In this document: positions 1-12,233 of the stretch, one piece after another
Position numbering within the stretch: position 1 is the first letter of the stretch
Layout: every line of letters begins with the position of its first letter
Made by a program: the position numbers and the translations under genes
Assembly: GCF_014489115.1 (NCBI RefSeq)
Contig: NZ_JACTAH010000001.1
Span: 1,736,001-1,800,000, forward strand
Reading direction: 5' to 3'
Length of the DNA stretch: 64,000 nt
From: Thauera sedimentorum
Lineage (GTDB): Bacteria > Pseudomonadota > Gammaproteobacteria > Burkholderiales > Rhodocyclaceae
Notes under the pieces: model-generated
What the model was told of the DNA's origin: nothing
Database searches by the model: none
The model's input: the letters and a program-made list of their open reading frames with translations, nothing else

Positions 1-145
1 CAAGAGAGTATCGACCAGCCGACCCATCACAGCCTGAAACCAGACGGATGCAAGTAGCCCTACCCAACCGCTCCTGATCCCGTAAAGCGCGATGGTGCGC
101 GCCGTTCGTCCTGCCCGTGGGTGTTTCGCGGGAGAACGATCAAAA

Positions 146-3067
146 ATGAAGCGCATGCTTTTCAATGCGACGCAGGCCGAGGAACTGCGCGTCGCGATCG
201 TGGATGGTCAGAAACTGATCGACCTCGATATCGAATCGGCCGCCAAGGAACAACGCAAGAGCAACATCTACAAGGCAGTCATCACCCGCCTCGAGCCCAG
301 CCTCGAAGCCGCCTTCGTGGACTACGGCGCGGACCGCCACGGCTTCCTGCCGTTCAAGGAAATCTCGCGCAGCTACTACCAGCCCGGCGCGGACGGCAAG
401 TCCAGCATCAAGGAAGCCCTGCGCGAAGGCCAGGAACTGATCGTCCAGGTCGAGAAGGACGAGCGCGGCAACAAGGGCGCGGCGCTGACCACCTACATCT
501 CGCTGGCCGGCCGCTACCTGGTGCTGATGCCCAACAACCCGCGCGGTGGCGGCGTTTCCCGTCGCGTCGAGGGTGACGAGCGCGCCGAGCTGCGCGAGGT
601 CATGGACCAGCTCGAAGTGCCCTCCGGCATGAGCCTGATCGCCCGCACCGCCGCCATCGGCCGCAGCGCCGAAGAGCTGCAGTGGGACCTCAACTACCTG
701 CTGCAGCTGTGGCGCGCGATCGACGGCGCGGCCCAGTCGCAGGCCGGCGCCTTCCTGATCTACCAGGAAGGCAGCCTGGTGATCCGTGCCATCCGCGACT
801 ACTTCCAGCCCGACATCGGCGAGATCCTGATCGACACCGATGACGTGTACGAGCAGGCGCGCCAGTTCATGGCGCACGTGATGCCGAACAACGTCAATCG
901 CGTGAAGCGCTACCACGACGACGTGCCGCTGTTCTCTCGCTTCCAGATCGAGCACCAGATCGAGTCGGCCTATTCCCGCCAGGTGAACCTGCCTTCCGGC
1001 GGCGCCGTGGTCATCGACCACACCGAGGCGCTGGTTTCCATCGACGTGAACTCCGGCCGCGCCACCAAGGGCGCGGACATCGAGGAAACCGCCTTCCGCA
1101 CCAACCTGGAAGCGGCCGACGAGATCGCCCGCCAGCTGCGCCTGCGCGACCTGGGCGGCCTGATCGTCATCGACTTCATCGACATGGAGTCGCAGAAGAA
1201 CCAGCGCGAGGTGGAGAACCGCCTGCGCGATGCGCTGCGTCACGACCGCGCCCGCGTGCAGACCGGCAAGATCAGCCGTTTCGGCCTGCTGGAGCTGTCC
1301 CGCCAGCGCCTGCGCCCGGCGCTCGCCGAGACCAGCTACATCCCCTGCCCGCGCTGCAACGGCACCGGCCACATCCGCAGCACCGAATCCTCCGCGCTGC
1401 ACATCCTGCGCATCCTCGAAGAGGAAGCGATGAAGGAGAACACCGGCGCGGTGCACCTGCAGGTGCCGGTCGACGTCGGCACCTTCCTGCTCAATGAGAA
1501 GCGGGTGGACATCGCGCGCATCGAGATGCGCCACAAGATCCAGCTGATCATCGTGCCGAACCGCCACCTGGAAACCCCGCAGCACGAGATCATCCGCCTG
1601 CGCCACGACCAGCTGAACCAGGAAGACATCGCCCTGGCCAGCTACCAGATGGCCGCCAAGCCGGAAGAGACCAACGAGCGCCTGCCGGCCAAGCCGGGCG
1701 AAGGCAAGCCTGCCCGCGCGGAAGCTGCGGTCAAGGGCATCTCGCCCGAGCAGCCCGCCCCCACCGTCGAACCCAAGCCCGCCGCGCCGGCCGCAGCCCC
1801 GGCAGCCGCCGCCCAGCCCGGCCTGTTCGGCCGGCTGATGGCCTGGCTGCGTGGCGAGCGCGCTGCACCGGCCGCCGCTGCCGAACCGCCTGCCGCCACC
1901 ACCGAACGCACGACCAAGCGCGAAGGCCGCGGTCGCGGCGACAACCGCCGCGGCGGCCGCAATCGCCGTGATGGCCAGCGCGAGGAAGGCGCAAACCAGC
2001 GTGGCAACCGCGCCGAGAAGGCCGAAGCGGGCGAGCGCGAAAAGCCGCAGCGCCAGGAGCGCCCTGAGCGTGCCGAGCGCACCGAACGAGCCGAGCGCGG
2101 TGAGCGCGCCGAAGGCGGCCGCAGCCGCCAGGGTCGCGGACGCGGTCAGCAGCGTGCAGCGGAGGCAGTAGCCGAGAAGCCCGCCAGCGAAACGCCGGCG
2201 CTCGAAGCCGAGCAGGCCGCCGTCGTGGCCGCCACTGCCGAGGCCGCGGGCGCCAGCGCAGCGGCCGCCGGCGAGGAAGGCGCGCCCGAGAAGCGTCGCC
2301 GCCGCAGCCGCGGCCGTCGCGACCGCCGCGGCGGTGCCGAGCAGGCCGCAGGCGTGGTGGCCGGTGATCAGGCCGTCGACGCCGCAGCGAGCGCTGAAGG
2401 GGCAAGCGACGACACTTCCACTCCGGCCGTCACCGAGAGCACGGTGTCCGAGCGCACCCCGCAAGCGACCGCCGAACTGCCGGTAGTGGCCAGCACCGCC
2501 GAAGCCGTGGCGCCGCAGCATGAAGAAGCCGCGCTGCCGCTGCCGGTCGCCGGCAAACCGGAGGAAGCCGAAGCAGTCGAGCCGGTGGAGGCCGAACCGG
2601 CGACTGCCGACACGATCCCTGCCAGCGAACAGCCGGCCGAAGCGCAGAGCGCGGAAGCCGCTGTCGAGGTGGTGGCTGAGCCCGTCGCCCAGGCGACCGA
2701 AGCCGCGGCCGCGGAAGTGACCGAGCCGGTCGCTGCGGTCGAAGCGGAAGCCGTCGCCGCCGAGGCGCCTGTCGAGCAGGTCGCAGCGGAAGCAGAGGCT
2801 CCGGCCGAACCGGCAGCCGCGCCGGCCGTCATGGCCGAAGCCGTCGCCGCCGACACCGAGCAGTCCCGCTCGCCGGCCGCGCCGATCGACCTGGGCGAAA
2901 CCCTGGCGCAGAGCGGCCTGGTGATGATCGAGACCAGCCGCGACAAGGTCGAGGCCTTCCAGAGCCAGCCCGACGAACCTGCTCGCCCGCTGGGCCGTCG
3001 CCCGCGCCCGGCCGTGCAGGTGTCGAACGAGCCCCTGCAACAGGTGGAAACCGTGCGCAAGGACTGA
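146..3067 (+). CDS. rne: Ribonuclease E
   Basis: Endoribonuclease that starts mRNA decay and processes rRNA and tRNA precursors; scaffold of the RNA degradosome. 973 aa. The start at 146 gives the family N-terminus [10 protein letters not shown]; an in-frame start at 92 only adds unrelated residues. An S1 domain spans about residues 35-120. Catalytic Asp300 (SIDVNSGRA) and Asp343 (VIDFIDM) match the two metal-binding aspartates of E. coli RNase E, and the zinc-link CPRCNGTG is at 401-408. From about residue 590 the tail is low complexity: an Arg-rich RNA-binding part, then Ala/Glu/Pro-rich sequence to the end, as expected for an unstructured scaffold. Bases 1-145 look like its 5' leader; I see no other gene there. 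An intrinsic terminator follows. Confidence 0.97.
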   Translation: MKRMLFNATQAEELRVAIVDGQKLIDLDIESAAKEQRKSNIYKAVITRLEPSLEAAFVDYGADRHGFLPFKEISRSYYQPGADGKSSIKEALREGQELIVQVEKDERGNKGAALTTYISLAGRYLVLMPNNPRGGGVSRRVEGDERAELREVMDQLEVPSGMSLIARTAAIGRSAEELQWDLNYLLQLWRAIDGAAQSQAGAFLIYQEGSLVIRAIRDYFQPDIGEILIDTDDVYEQARQFMAHVMPNNVNRVKRYHDDVPLFSRFQIEHQIESAYSRQVNLPSGGAVVIDHTEALVSIDVNSGRATKGADIEETAFRTNLEAADEIARQLRLRDLGGLIVIDFIDMESQKNQREVENRLRDALRHDRARVQTGKISRFGLLELSRQRLRPALAETSYIPCPRCNGTGHIRSTESSALHILRILEEEAMKENTGAVHLQVPVDVGTFLLNEKRVDIARIEMRHKIQLIIVPNRHLETPQHEIIRLRHDQLNQEDIALASYQMAAKPEETNERLPAKPGEGKPARAEAAVKGISPEQPAPTVEPKPAAPAAAPAAAAQPGLFGRLMAWLRGERAAPAAAAEPPAATTERTTKREGRGRGDNRRGGRNRRDGQREEGANQRGNRAEKAEAGEREKPQRQERPERAERTERAERGERAEGGRSRQGRGRGQQRAAEAVAEKPASETPALEAEQAAVVAATAEAAGASAAAAGEEGAPEKRRRRSRGRRDRRGGAEQAAGVVAGDQAVDAAASAEGASDDTSTPAVTESTVSERTPQATAELPVVASTAEAVAPQHEEAALPLPVAGKPEEAEAVEPVEAEPATADTIPASEQPAEAQSAEAAVEVVAEPVAQATEAAAAEVTEPVAAVEAEAVAAEAPVEQVAAEAEAPAEPAAAPAVMAEAVAADTEQSRSPAAPIDLGETLAQSGLVMIETSRDKVEAFQSQPDEPARPLGRRPRPAVQVSNEPLQQVETVRKD

Positions 3068-3101
3068 GCGCGCGCTTGCACCGCGAGCAGTAGTACCCGA
3101 A

Positions 3102-3134
3102 GAGGCGGCGCCGCGAGGCGCCGCCTCTTTTCTT
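3102..3134 (+). terminator. Intrinsic terminator of rne
   Basis: An 11-bp perfect GC-rich stem (3102-3112 with 3117-3127), a 4-base loop, then TTTTCTTT. It lies 35 bp after the rne stop and before the next gene. Confidence 0.9.
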
Positions 3135-3172
3135 TGCCCGGCGCGGGCCGCGGCCGGTGCCATACTGATTTC

Positions 3173-3916
3173 ATGGCCACTGCCACCTTCCGCTTCTATG
3201 AGGAGCTGAACGACTTCCTCGTGCCTGCGCGGCGCCGGCAGAGCTTCAGCTGCACACTCGCGCGGGCAGCCGCCACCAAGCACATGATCGAGGCACTGGG
3301 CGTTCCCCACACCGAGGTCGAGCTGGTGCTGGTCAATGGCGAATCCTGCGACTTCGACCGCCAGTTGCGCGACGGCGACCGCGTGGCGGTCTATCCGAAA
3401 TTCGAGGCGCTGGACATCACGCCGCTACTGCGGGTGCGCGAACATCCCTTGCGGACCGTGCGCTTCGTTGCGGACGCCCACCTCGGCGGGCTGGCCCGGC
3501 TGCTGCGCATGAGCGGTTTCGACACCTTGTACGACAACCACTTCGAGGACCGGGCGATCGCGGAGATCGCAGCCACCGAGCAGCGCATCGTGCTCAGCCG
3601 CGACCGCGAACTGCTCAAGCGCCGCGAGATCACCCACGGCTGCTATGTGCACGCACAACGCTCGGCCCTGCAGCTGCGCGAGATCTTCGAGCGCCTGGAT
3701 CTCGCCCGCAGCGCCCGCCCGCTGACCCTGTGCCTGCACTGCAACACGCCCTTGCGTCCATTGGACGCTGCGCTCGCAGGCGCGCGCGTCCCACCCGCGG
3801 TGGCGAGCCGCTACAGGCGATTCAGCACTTGCGACAGTTGCGGCCGGATCTACTGGGAAGGGTCGCACTGGCGGCGCATGCGCGCGATGCTTGCGCCCCT
3901 GCTGCCGGCCAGCTGA
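3173..3916 (+). CDS. Ubiquitin-like/Mut7-C RNase-domain protein
   Basis: 247 aa. About residues 1-85 resemble a ThiS/MoaD-type ubiquitin-like fold (MATATFRFYEELNDF), and residues 95-240 match the Mut7-C family, a PIN-like putative RNase domain (RFVADAHLGGLARLLRMSGF, RIVLSRDRELLKRR). It ends in a zinc ribbon with two Cys pairs (CLHC, CDSC) followed by GRIYWEGSHW. The family is widespread in proteobacteria but its substrate is not established, so RNase activity is inferred from the domain. Start at 3173 is chosen because the ORF extension upstream lies in the rne terminator. It is the last gene of the plus-strand block and converges on the phosphatase gene. Confidence 0.85.
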   Translation: MATATFRFYEELNDFLVPARRRQSFSCTLARAAATKHMIEALGVPHTEVELVLVNGESCDFDRQLRDGDRVAVYPKFEALDITPLLRVREHPLRTVRFVADAHLGGLARLLRMSGFDTLYDNHFEDRAIAEIAATEQRIVLSRDRELLKRREITHGCYVHAQRSALQLREIFERLDLARSARPLTLCLHCNTPLRPLDAALAGARVPPAVASRYRRFSTCDSCGRIYWEGSHWRRMRAMLAPLLPAS

Positions 3917-3930
3917 ACCCGGCCGGCAGC
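3901..3930. terminator. Hairpin between convergent genes
   Basis: A perfect 10-bp inverted repeat (GCTGCCGGCC at 3901-3910, its complement at 3921-3930) straddles the stop of the Mut7-C gene, 11 bp before the end of the convergent phosphatase gene. There is no T-tract, so a role as bidirectional terminator is tentative. Confidence 0.4.
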
Positions 3931-3940
3931 ATGTCGACGC

Positions 3941-4411
3941 TCAGCGGCCCAGTTCCAGCGACGCGAACAAGCCGTCCACCGCGTCCTCGCACATGTCCAG
4001 CACGGCCTCGAAACCGTTCTCACCGCCGTAGTAGGGGTCCGGCACCTCGTCGATGTCGAAGCTGCGCGCATAGCGCATGAACAGATCCACTTTCGGGTGG
4101 TACACCTGCGGGCTCATCCTCAGCATGCTTTCGTAGTGCCCGCGGTCCATGGCCAGCAGCAGGTCGAAACGCTGGAAATCGGCAATCTCCAGCCGGCGGG
4201 CGACCAGCTTGTCGAGATGATAGCCACGCCGCGCCGCGGCCTTGCGGGTACGCGGATCGGGCGCCTCACCGACGTGGTAGCCATGCGTGCCGGCCGAATC
4301 GACCTCGACCAGGGCATGCAGGCCGGACGTGTCGATCACATGGCGCGCCACACCCTCGGCGGTCGGCGAACGACAGATGTTGCCGGTGCATACGAACAGG
4401 ATTCTCGTCAT
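3941..4411 (-). CDS. Low-molecular-weight protein tyrosine phosphatase
   Basis: 156 aa cytoplasmic phosphatase. The signature P-loop CTGNICRSPTAEG begins at Cys8, the nucleophile, and the general-acid loop DPYYGG is near the C-terminus (about residue 124), both canonical. Length is typical. The substrate cannot be told from sequence; relatives act on tyrosine kinases of polysaccharide export or on small phosphoesters, and no such genes are near. The gene starts 20 bp after the uvrB stop on the same strand, so the two are probably co-transcribed. The open frame runs far upstream into uvrB, but the family N-terminus (MTRILFVCTGN) fixes the start. Confidence 0.93.
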   Translation of the reverse strand: MTRILFVCTGNICRSPTAEGVARHVIDTSGLHALVEVDSAGTHGYHVGEAPDPRTRKAAARRGYHLDKLVARRLEIADFQRFDLLLAMDRGHYESMLRMSPQVYHPKVDLFMRYARSFDIDEVPDPYYGGENGFEAVLDMCEDAVDGLFASLELGR

Positions 4412-4431
4412 TCTCCCCCCTCTCTCCATGC

Positions 4432-6495
<2,064 letters not shown>

Positions 6496-6654
6496 GCTAG
6501 AATTTCCGTTTGCTTTCGGGTGCCTGCAGCAGCCTTCCGGCGCGGCGGCAAACGAAGATTATTGATCATTTTGCGTGCCAAGGCACGGCACTCCGACCGC
6601 CGCAACACGGCGCGGTTCGCCGGCCGGCACACCCCACCCTGACCTGGAGCCCAC

Positions 6655-7863
6655 ATGTCCGCCTCGATCTTCGCCGCCGTCGAAATGGCGCCCCGTGACC
6701 CGATCCTTGGCCTGAACGAGGCCTTCGCCGCCGACACCCGTGCCGAGAAGGTGAACCTCGGCGTCGGCGTGTACTACGACGACAACGGCAAGATCCCGCT
6801 GCTGGGTGCGGTCAAGGCCGCCGAGAAGGCCCGCCTGGAAGCCATGCCGCCGCGCGGCTACCAGCCGATCGAAGGCCCGGCCGCCTACAACAACGCGGTG
6901 CAGAACCTGCTGCTGGGCAAGGACTCCGCGCTGATCGCCAACGGCCAGGTCATCACCGTCGAGGCCCTGGGCGGCACCGGCGCGCTGAAGGTCGGCGCCG
7001 ACTACCTCAAGCGCCTGCTGCCGGGCGCCACCGTGTACATCTCCGACCCGAGCTGGGAAAACCACCGCGCGCTGTTCGAGTCCGCCGGCTTCCCGGTGGA
7101 GAACTACCCCTACTACGACGCCGCGACCCGCGGGGTGAACTTCGCCGGCATGAAGGCCAAGCTGGAGCAGCTCGCACCGGGCTCCATCGTCGTGCTGCAC
7201 GCCTGCTGCCACAACCCGACCGGCGCCGACCTCTCCGACGCGCAGTGGAACGACGTGGTCGAGGCCTGCCGTTCGCGCGGCCTGGTGCCCTTCCTCGACA
7301 TGGCCTACCAGGGCTTTGCCGACGGCATCGACGCCGACGCCGTCGCGGTGCGCGCCTTCTCGGCCAGCGGCCTGCAGTTCTTCGTCTCCAGCTCCTTCTC
7401 CAAGAGCTTCTCGCTGTACGGCGAGCGCGTCGGCGCGCTGTCCATCGTCACCGCCGGCAAGGACGAATCCGCGCGCGTGCTCTCCCAGGTCAAGCGCGTG
7501 ATCCGCACCAACTACTCGAACCCGCCGATCCACGGCGGCGCCATCGTCGCCGCGGTGCTCAGCTCGCCCGAACTGCGCCAGATGTGGGAAGACGAACTGG
7601 CCGGCATGCGCGAGCGCATCCGCGCCATGCGCACCGGCCTGGTCGAGCAGCTCAAGGCCGAAGGCGTGGCGCAGGACTTCTCCTTCGTCATCAAGCAGCG
7701 CGGCATGTTCTCCTACACCGGGCTGACCGCCGACCAGGTCGAGCGCCTGAAGAGCGAGTTCGGCATCTACGCGGTGTCCACCGGTCGCATCTGCCTGGCT
7801 GCGCTCAACAGCAAGAACATCGGCTACGTCGCCAAGGCGATTGCCGCCGTGGTCAAGGGCTGA
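6655..7863 (+). CDS. tyrB: Aromatic/aspartate-type aminotransferase
   Basis: PLP-dependent class I aminotransferase of the AspC/TyrB subgroup, 402 aa, transferring amino groups between aromatic amino acids or aspartate and 2-oxoglutarate. The PLP lysine is Lys250 in SSSFSKSFSLYGERVG. LNLGVGVYYD-like sequence near residue 33 and HNPTGADL near 190 are subgroup hallmarks. Whether aromatic amino acids or aspartate are preferred cannot be decided from sequence, so the symbol is a best fit. Start ATG has a weak upstream purine signal (CCTGGAGCCC). A 17-bp stem follows the stop. Confidence 0.88.
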   Translation: MSASIFAAVEMAPRDPILGLNEAFAADTRAEKVNLGVGVYYDDNGKIPLLGAVKAAEKARLEAMPPRGYQPIEGPAAYNNAVQNLLLGKDSALIANGQVITVEALGGTGALKVGADYLKRLLPGATVYISDPSWENHRALFESAGFPVENYPYYDAATRGVNFAGMKAKLEQLAPGSIVVLHACCHNPTGADLSDAQWNDVVEACRSRGLVPFLDMAYQGFADGIDADAVAVRAFSASGLQFFVSSSFSKSFSLYGERVGALSIVTAGKDESARVLSQVKRVIRTNYSNPPIHGGAIVAAVLSSPELRQMWEDELAGMRERIRAMRTGLVEQLKAEGVAQDFSFVIKQRGMFSYTGLTADQVERLKSEFGIYAVSTGRICLAALNSKNIGYVAKAIAAVVKG

Positions 7864-7873
7864 ACGCAGCATG

Positions 7874-7919
7874 CAAGGCGAGGACGGCGAAATGCAGAAA
7901 AATCGCCGTCCTCGCCTTG
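7874..7919 (+). terminator. Long stem-loop after the aminotransferase gene
   Basis: A perfect 17-bp stem (7874-7890 with 7903-7919) and 12-base loop, 10 bp after the stop. No U-tract follows. The right arm overlaps the -35 box of the tRNA-Asn promoter, so it may end read-through into the tRNA genes or have another role. Confidence 0.5.
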
Positions 7920-7945
7920 ACGCAAACCCGCGCCTTGCCTAGAAT
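7917..7945 (+). promoter_or_regulatory. Sigma-70 type promoter of the tRNA-Asn genes
   Basis: TTGACG, 17-bp spacer, TAGAAT, ending 12 bp before the first tRNA-Asn. Both hexamers are near consensus and the spacing is ideal. Confidence 0.75.
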
Positions 7946-7957
7946 GCGCGGCTCTGT

Positions 7958-8033
7958 TCCCCGATAGCTCAGTCGGTAGAGCGACGGACTGTTAATCCGC
8001 AGGTCCCTGGTTCGAGCCCAGGTCGGGGAGCCA
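7958..8033 (+). tRNA. tRNA-Asn (anticodon GTT), copy 1
   Basis: A 76-nt cloverleaf: acceptor TCCCCGA pairs with TCGGGGA, discriminator G, CCA encoded. Anticodon GTT at 7991-7993 sits in loop CTGTTAA, and the T-loop TTCGAGC is intact. It is identical in sequence to copy 2, 61 bp downstream. Confidence 0.97.
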
Positions 8034-8094
8034 AGAATTCGAAGATGCCGTCCCGCGCCCGCGACGACGGCACGCAGCAGCAAACCCGTTTTAT

Positions 8095-8170
8095 TCCCCG
8101 ATAGCTCAGTCGGTAGAGCGACGGACTGTTAATCCGCAGGTCCCTGGTTCGAGCCCAGGTCGGGGAGCCA
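8095..8170 (+). tRNA. tRNA-Asn (anticodon GTT), copy 2
   Basis: Identical to the upstream copy over all 76 nt, anticodon GTT at 8128-8130, CCA encoded. Probably co-transcribed with copy 1 from the promoter at 7917-7945 and ended by the terminator just downstream. Confidence 0.97.
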
Positions 8171-8174
8171 GATT

Positions 8175-8211
8175 CACGAAGGCCGGTCAGATGACCGGCC
8201 TTCGTGCGTTT
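8175..8211 (+). terminator. Terminator of the tRNA-Asn operon
   Basis: A 15-bp perfect inverted repeat (8175-8189 with 8192-8206), read as a stem closed by a small loop, followed by CGTTT. It begins 4 bp after the second tRNA. Confidence 0.75.
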
Positions 8212-8272
8212 ACGCCCCGGTCCGCCCTCTTGCAGGCTTGTGGCTGCGGGGGAATTCGCTCAACATGCCGCA

Positions 8273-11200
8273 ATGGATGGCGACCGCTCCCTTCCCGGTC
8301 CGCCGAGCACTCCCCCTACGGCGACCATGCGCGTTCTATACGTTGAAGACTCCCGCGTCGACGCGGACCTGACCCGACATGCCCTCGCGCGACAAGCGCC
8401 CGAGATCGCCCTCGACATAGCCGGCACCCTGAGCGACGCACGCCAGCGGCTGGCGGATGGCACCTACGACCTGGTGCTGACCGACCTGAAGCTGCCCGAC
8501 GGCACCGGCCTGGAGCTGCTCGGCAGCATCCGCAGCGCCGGCCTGGGCGTGCCGGTGGTCCTGGTCACCGGACAAGGCGACATGGCCACCGCGGTCAACG
8601 CCCTGAAGGCCGGCGCGCAGGATTACCTGGTCAAGGGCGACGACTACCTCGACGGCATGGCCCCCCTGCTGCGCGACGTGCTGGCGCGCTCACGCCGCCA
8701 TGCGGTGCGCGGCCGGCCCTTGCGCGTGCTCTACGCGGAACCCAATCCCGCCGACGCCGAACTCGCACGCCACCATCTGGCCAGGCATGCGCCACACCTG
8801 GCGCTCACCGTGGTCGACAGCGCCGAGGCGGTGCTGGCGGAGCTGTCTCCCCGGGACGACGGACCGGAAGGCCACGACGTACTCTTGCTCGACTACCGCC
8901 TGCCCGGCATGAACGGCCTGGAGTTGCTCCGCCTGCTGCGCCGGCAGTACGAGGCCGCGCTGCCCATCGTGCTCACCACCGCCCAGGGCAGCGAAGCGGT
9001 AGCCGCGCAGGCCCTGCATCTCGGCGTGGACGACTTCCTGCCCAAGCACGAAGGTTACCTGTTCGCCCTGCCCGCCACGCTGGAAAAGGTGCACCGCGAG
9101 AACGAGCTGATGCGCGAGCACGACGCCCTGCGGGCGCTGGCCGAGCGCCACGAACAGCTGCTGGCCGCCAGCCCCACCCTCACCTACCGCCTGCGCCTGG
9201 AAGACGGGCAGCGGGTGCCGGTGTGGGTGAGCGAGAACATCGAACGCATGCTCGGCTATCGCGTGGAAGAGGTCCTGCCGGTCGAATGGTGGTGGACGCA
9301 CCTGTGCGCCGACGACCGCGAGCGGGTCTCGGCGACGCAGCAACAGCTGGAAACCAGCGGTAGTCTCGACGTCACCTATCGCTTCCGCCACAAGAACGGC
9401 CACCTGCTGTGGATACGCGACCAGCAGCGCCTGCTGCGCGATGCCCAGGGCCGCCCCAGCGAGATCGTCGGCAGCTGGAACGACGTCACCGAAGAGACCA
9501 TCGCCACCCATGTGCATGCCGCGCGCATGGAACTTCGCGAACTGATGTTCGACGGTCGTCCGCTCGCCGACATCCTCGCCTGTTGCGTGCGGCGGATCGA
9601 GGACTGCTGCGTGGGCCACCGCGCCGCCATCCTGCTGGCCGATGCGCTCGGCCAGGACATCCAGCCGACCGTCACCGGCAGCCTGGACGACGCCTACCGC
9701 GCCTGCGTGCGGGCGCAGTCGACCCGACTGCTCGCCGGCCTGCGCGACGCATCGCCGGTCGCGGCCTTCACGGCGGCGGTCGACGGGGTCACGGACGCGG
9801 ACGACTGCTGGCAGGCACTGACCCGCGCCGCCGGCGAGCGCGGCGCCACCCATCTGCCGCTCACCGGCAGCAACGGCCGGGTGCTGGGCGTGCTCGCCGT
9901 CTACGGCGCGCCGCTCTCGCCACAGGGCACGGACGTGCGCAACCGCCGGCTCGCCGAGTTCGCGCAGCTCGCGGTACTGGCCGCGGAGCGCTCCGAGCAG
10001 GAACAGGTCCGCCGCCAGGCCTTCACCGCGCTGGCCGACACGCGCGACGGCATCGTCATCACCGATCTCGGCCCGGCCATCGTGTCGATCAACAGCGCAT
10101 GGACCGAGATCACCGGCTACACCGAGGACGAGGTGCTGGGCCGGAACCCCTCGCTGCTCAAGTCCGGCATGGAAGCGCCGGAGCGCTACCAGGAGATGTG
10201 GCAGACGCTGCTGCAGACCGGCTCGTGGCAGGGGGAGATCTGGAACCGGCGCAAGAGCGGCGAGACCTATCCGCAACTGCTCAGCATCAGCACGGTGCGC
10301 GATGCCGCCGGCACGCCCACCCACTATGTCGGCGTGATGACCGACATGAGCCGCCTGCGGCGCAGCGAGGAGGAGAAGGAACGCCTCACCCACTACGATC
10401 CGCTCACCCACCTGCCCAACCGCCTGCTCGCCATGTCGCGCCTGCAACATGCCATCGAGCAGGCCGGCCGCCAGCACGAGAGCATCGCGGTGCTCTACCT
10501 GGATCTCGACCTCTTCAAGCACATCAACGACAGCCTCGGGCCGGTGGCCGGCGACCACGTGCTGGCCTGCGTGGGCGAGCGCCTGCGCAGCCACCTACGC
10601 CATGAGGAAACGCTCGCCCGTCTGGGCGGCGACGAGTTCCTGATCATCGTCGAACGCCTGGAGATTGCCGACGACGCGGCCCGCCTGGCCCGCGAACTGC
10701 TCGAAGCCCTGCGCGAGCCCATCCTGCTGGACGGCGAGCAGACCGTGTTCACCGCCGGCAGCATCGGCATCAGCATCTACCCGGACGACGCCAGCGAAGC
10801 GCACGCCCTGGTCCAGCACGCCGACACCGCGCTCAACGAAGCCAAGACCCTGGGGCGCGACCAGTACTGCTTCTACACCCAGAGCCTGGGCGACCGCGTC
10901 CGCCAGCGCCTGCAGCTGGAAAACCATCTGCGCCTCGCGCTGGAACGCGGCGAACTGTCGCTGCACTACCAGCCGCAGGTGGACATCCGCAGCGGGCGGA
11001 TCAACGGCATCGAGGCGCTGATGCGCTGGCGCAGCCCGGCGCTGGGCGACGTGCCGCCGGCCGAGTTCATTCCGGTGGCCGAACAGAGCGGGCTGATCTT
11101 CCCGATGGGGCGCTGGGCGCTGGAGGAAGCCTGCCGGCAGAACAAGCGCTGGCAGGACGAAGGCCTGACCCAGCTGTGCGTGGCGGTGAACGTGTCGGTG

Positions 11201-12085
11201 CGCCAGTTCCGCGACCCCAACCTGCTCGCCACGGTGCGCAACGCGCTGGACAGCAGCGGGCTGCCGCCGCGCTGCCTGGAGATCGAGCTCACCGAAAGCG
11301 CCTTCGTCGACGACGCGGAAACCGCCATCCGCACCAGTCAGCAACTGCACGAACTGGGCGTGAAGCTGTCGCTGGACGATTTCGGCACCGGCTACTCATC
11401 GCTCGCCTACCTGTCGCGCTTCCCCTTCGACAAGATCAAGATCGACCAGTCCTTCGTGCAGGACATCACCTCCAACCCGACCAACGCGGCGATCGCCAAC
11501 GCCACCATCGCGCTGGCCGACAGCCTGCACATGTCGGTGCTCGCGGAAGGGGTGGAAACCGAAAGCCAGCTCGGCTTCCTGCGCCAGCGCGGCTGCAACT
11601 CGATGCAGGGCTACCTGTTCAGCCGTCCGCTGCCGGCCGACGAACTGGCCACCCTGCTGCGCGAGGCCCGCACCCTGCCCGCGGCGCCGTCGGCGCAGGA
11701 CGCGCCCCGCACCCTACTGCTGCTCGACGACGAACTCAACATCCTGCGCGCCCTGCAGCGCCTGCTGCGCCAGGACGGCTATCGCATCCTGGCCACCACC
11801 AGCGCGGCCGAAGCCTTCGAGCTGCTGGCGCAGAACACCGTGCAGGTCATCGTCTCCGATCAGCGCATGCCGGAGATGAACGGCACCGAGTTCCTGTCGC
11901 GGGTCAAGGAGCTGTATCCGCACACCGTCCGCATCGTGCTGTCCGGCTACTCGGAGGTGGAGACCATCACCCAGGCGGTCAACCGCGGCGCGATCTACAA
12001 GTTCTTCACCAAGCCCTGGGACGACATGCAGCTGCGCGAGGAACTGCGCGAAGCCTTCCGGGCGGCGGAGAAGGCGCGCGGCTGA
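8273..12085 (+). CDS. Multi-sensor GGDEF-EAL protein with three receiver domains
   Basis: 1270 aa cytoplasmic c-di-GMP protein without membrane segments. In order: receiver 1 (about 19-140, phospho-acceptor Asp71), receiver 2 (about 150-270, Asp207, but AEPNPADAE in place of the usual acidic pair, so phosphorylation is doubtful), PAS (about 305-410), GAF-like (430-580), PAS (590-700), GGDEF with intact GGDEF at 785-789, EAL with intact E914-A-L and [10 protein letters not shown], then a C-terminal receiver (Asp1196, ending FTKPWDD). Both cyclase and phosphodiesterase motifs look functional. Start is uncertain: 8273 and 8327 are both possible and neither has a clear ribosome binding site. It converges on the minus-strand signalling operon, whose receivers share the SGYxE..AxNxGAIYKFxxKPWxD pattern of its last domain. 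Confidence 0.9.
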   Translation: MDGDRSLPGPPSTPPTATMRVLYVEDSRVDADLTRHALARQAPEIALDIAGTLSDARQRLADGTYDLVLTDLKLPDGTGLELLGSIRSAGLGVPVVLVTGQGDMATAVNALKAGAQDYLVKGDDYLDGMAPLLRDVLARSRRHAVRGRPLRVLYAEPNPADAELARHHLARHAPHLALTVVDSAEAVLAELSPRDDGPEGHDVLLLDYRLPGMNGLELLRLLRRQYEAALPIVLTTAQGSEAVAAQALHLGVDDFLPKHEGYLFALPATLEKVHRENELMREHDALRALAERHEQLLAASPTLTYRLRLEDGQRVPVWVSENIERMLGYRVEEVLPVEWWWTHLCADDRERVSATQQQLETSGSLDVTYRFRHKNGHLLWIRDQQRLLRDAQGRPSEIVGSWNDVTEETIATHVHAARMELRELMFDGRPLADILACCVRRIEDCCVGHRAAILLADALGQDIQPTVTGSLDDAYRACVRAQSTRLLAGLRDASPVAAFTAAVDGVTDADDCWQALTRAAGERGATHLPLTGSNGRVLGVLAVYGAPLSPQGTDVRNRRLAEFAQLAVLAAERSEQEQVRRQAFTALADTRDGIVITDLGPAIVSINSAWTEITGYTEDEVLGRNPSLLKSGMEAPERYQEMWQTLLQTGSWQGEIWNRRKSGETYPQLLSISTVRDAAGTPTHYVGVMTDMSRLRRSEEEKERLTHYDPLTHLPNRLLAMSRLQHAIEQAGRQHESIAVLYLDLDLFKHINDSLGPVAGDHVLACVGERLRSHLRHEETLARLGGDEFLIIVERLEIADDAARLARELLEALREPILLDGEQTVFTAGSIGISIYPDDASEAHALVQHADTALNEAKTLGRDQYCFYTQSLGDRVRQRLQLENHLRLALERGELSLHYQPQVDIRSGRINGIEALMRWRSPALGDVPPAEFIPVAEQSGLIFPMGRWALEEACRQNKRWQDEGLTQLCVAVNVSVRQFRDPNLLATVRNALDSSGLPPRCLEIELTESAFVDDAETAIRTSQQLHELGVKLSLDDFGTGYSSLAYLSRFPFDKIKIDQSFVQDITSNPTNAAIANATIALADSLHMSVLAEGVETESQLGFLRQRGCNSMQGYLFSRPLPADELATLLREARTLPAAPSAQDAPRTLLLLDDELNILRALQRLLRQDGYRILATTSAAEAFELLAQNTVQVIVSDQRMPEMNGTEFLSRVKELYPHTVRIVLSGYSEVETITQAVNRGAIYKFFTKPWDDMQLREELREAFRAAEKARG

Positions 12086-12121
12086 GCCGCTATTCGCGCA
12101 ACAGACCTGGCCGAGTCGACC

Positions 12122-12193
12122 GTAGGAGCGGCCTTGGCCGCGATGCGTCCGCCGTCCTGCCACACACCGCATCGCGGCCAAGGCCGCTCCTAC
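12122..12193. repeat. REP-type inverted repeat (REPIN), copy 1
   Basis: Two arms of 26 bp in perfect inverted orientation (12122-12147 and 12168-12193), beginning GTAGGAGCGGCCTTGGCCGC, with a 20-bp spacer. The same arm occurs at 36002 and, mixed with a GGGCTTGCCC variant, at 60186. It fills the gap between two convergent genes. REP sequences of this kind are known from pseudomonads and other proteobacteria. Confidence 0.9.
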
Positions 12194-12233
12194 AGGGGAT
12201 GCCGGACGGCGTTCGGACAGGACCAGTCCGCGT

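Noticed and set aside
1700..3060. Ala/Glu/Arg-rich stretches in rne as a possible tandem repeat
   Set aside because: The codons vary and no unit repeats; this is ordinary low-complexity sequence of the RNase E tail.
140..3310. 1056-codon open frame on the minus strand opposite rne
   Set aside because: It mirrors the rne codons, as long antisense frames do in GC-rich DNA. Composition is low-complexity and no known family is seen.
6496..6654. LexA box or promoter between uvrB and the aminotransferase gene
   Set aside because: TAGAAT at about 6500 has no good -35 partner, and no SOS-type palindrome is seen.
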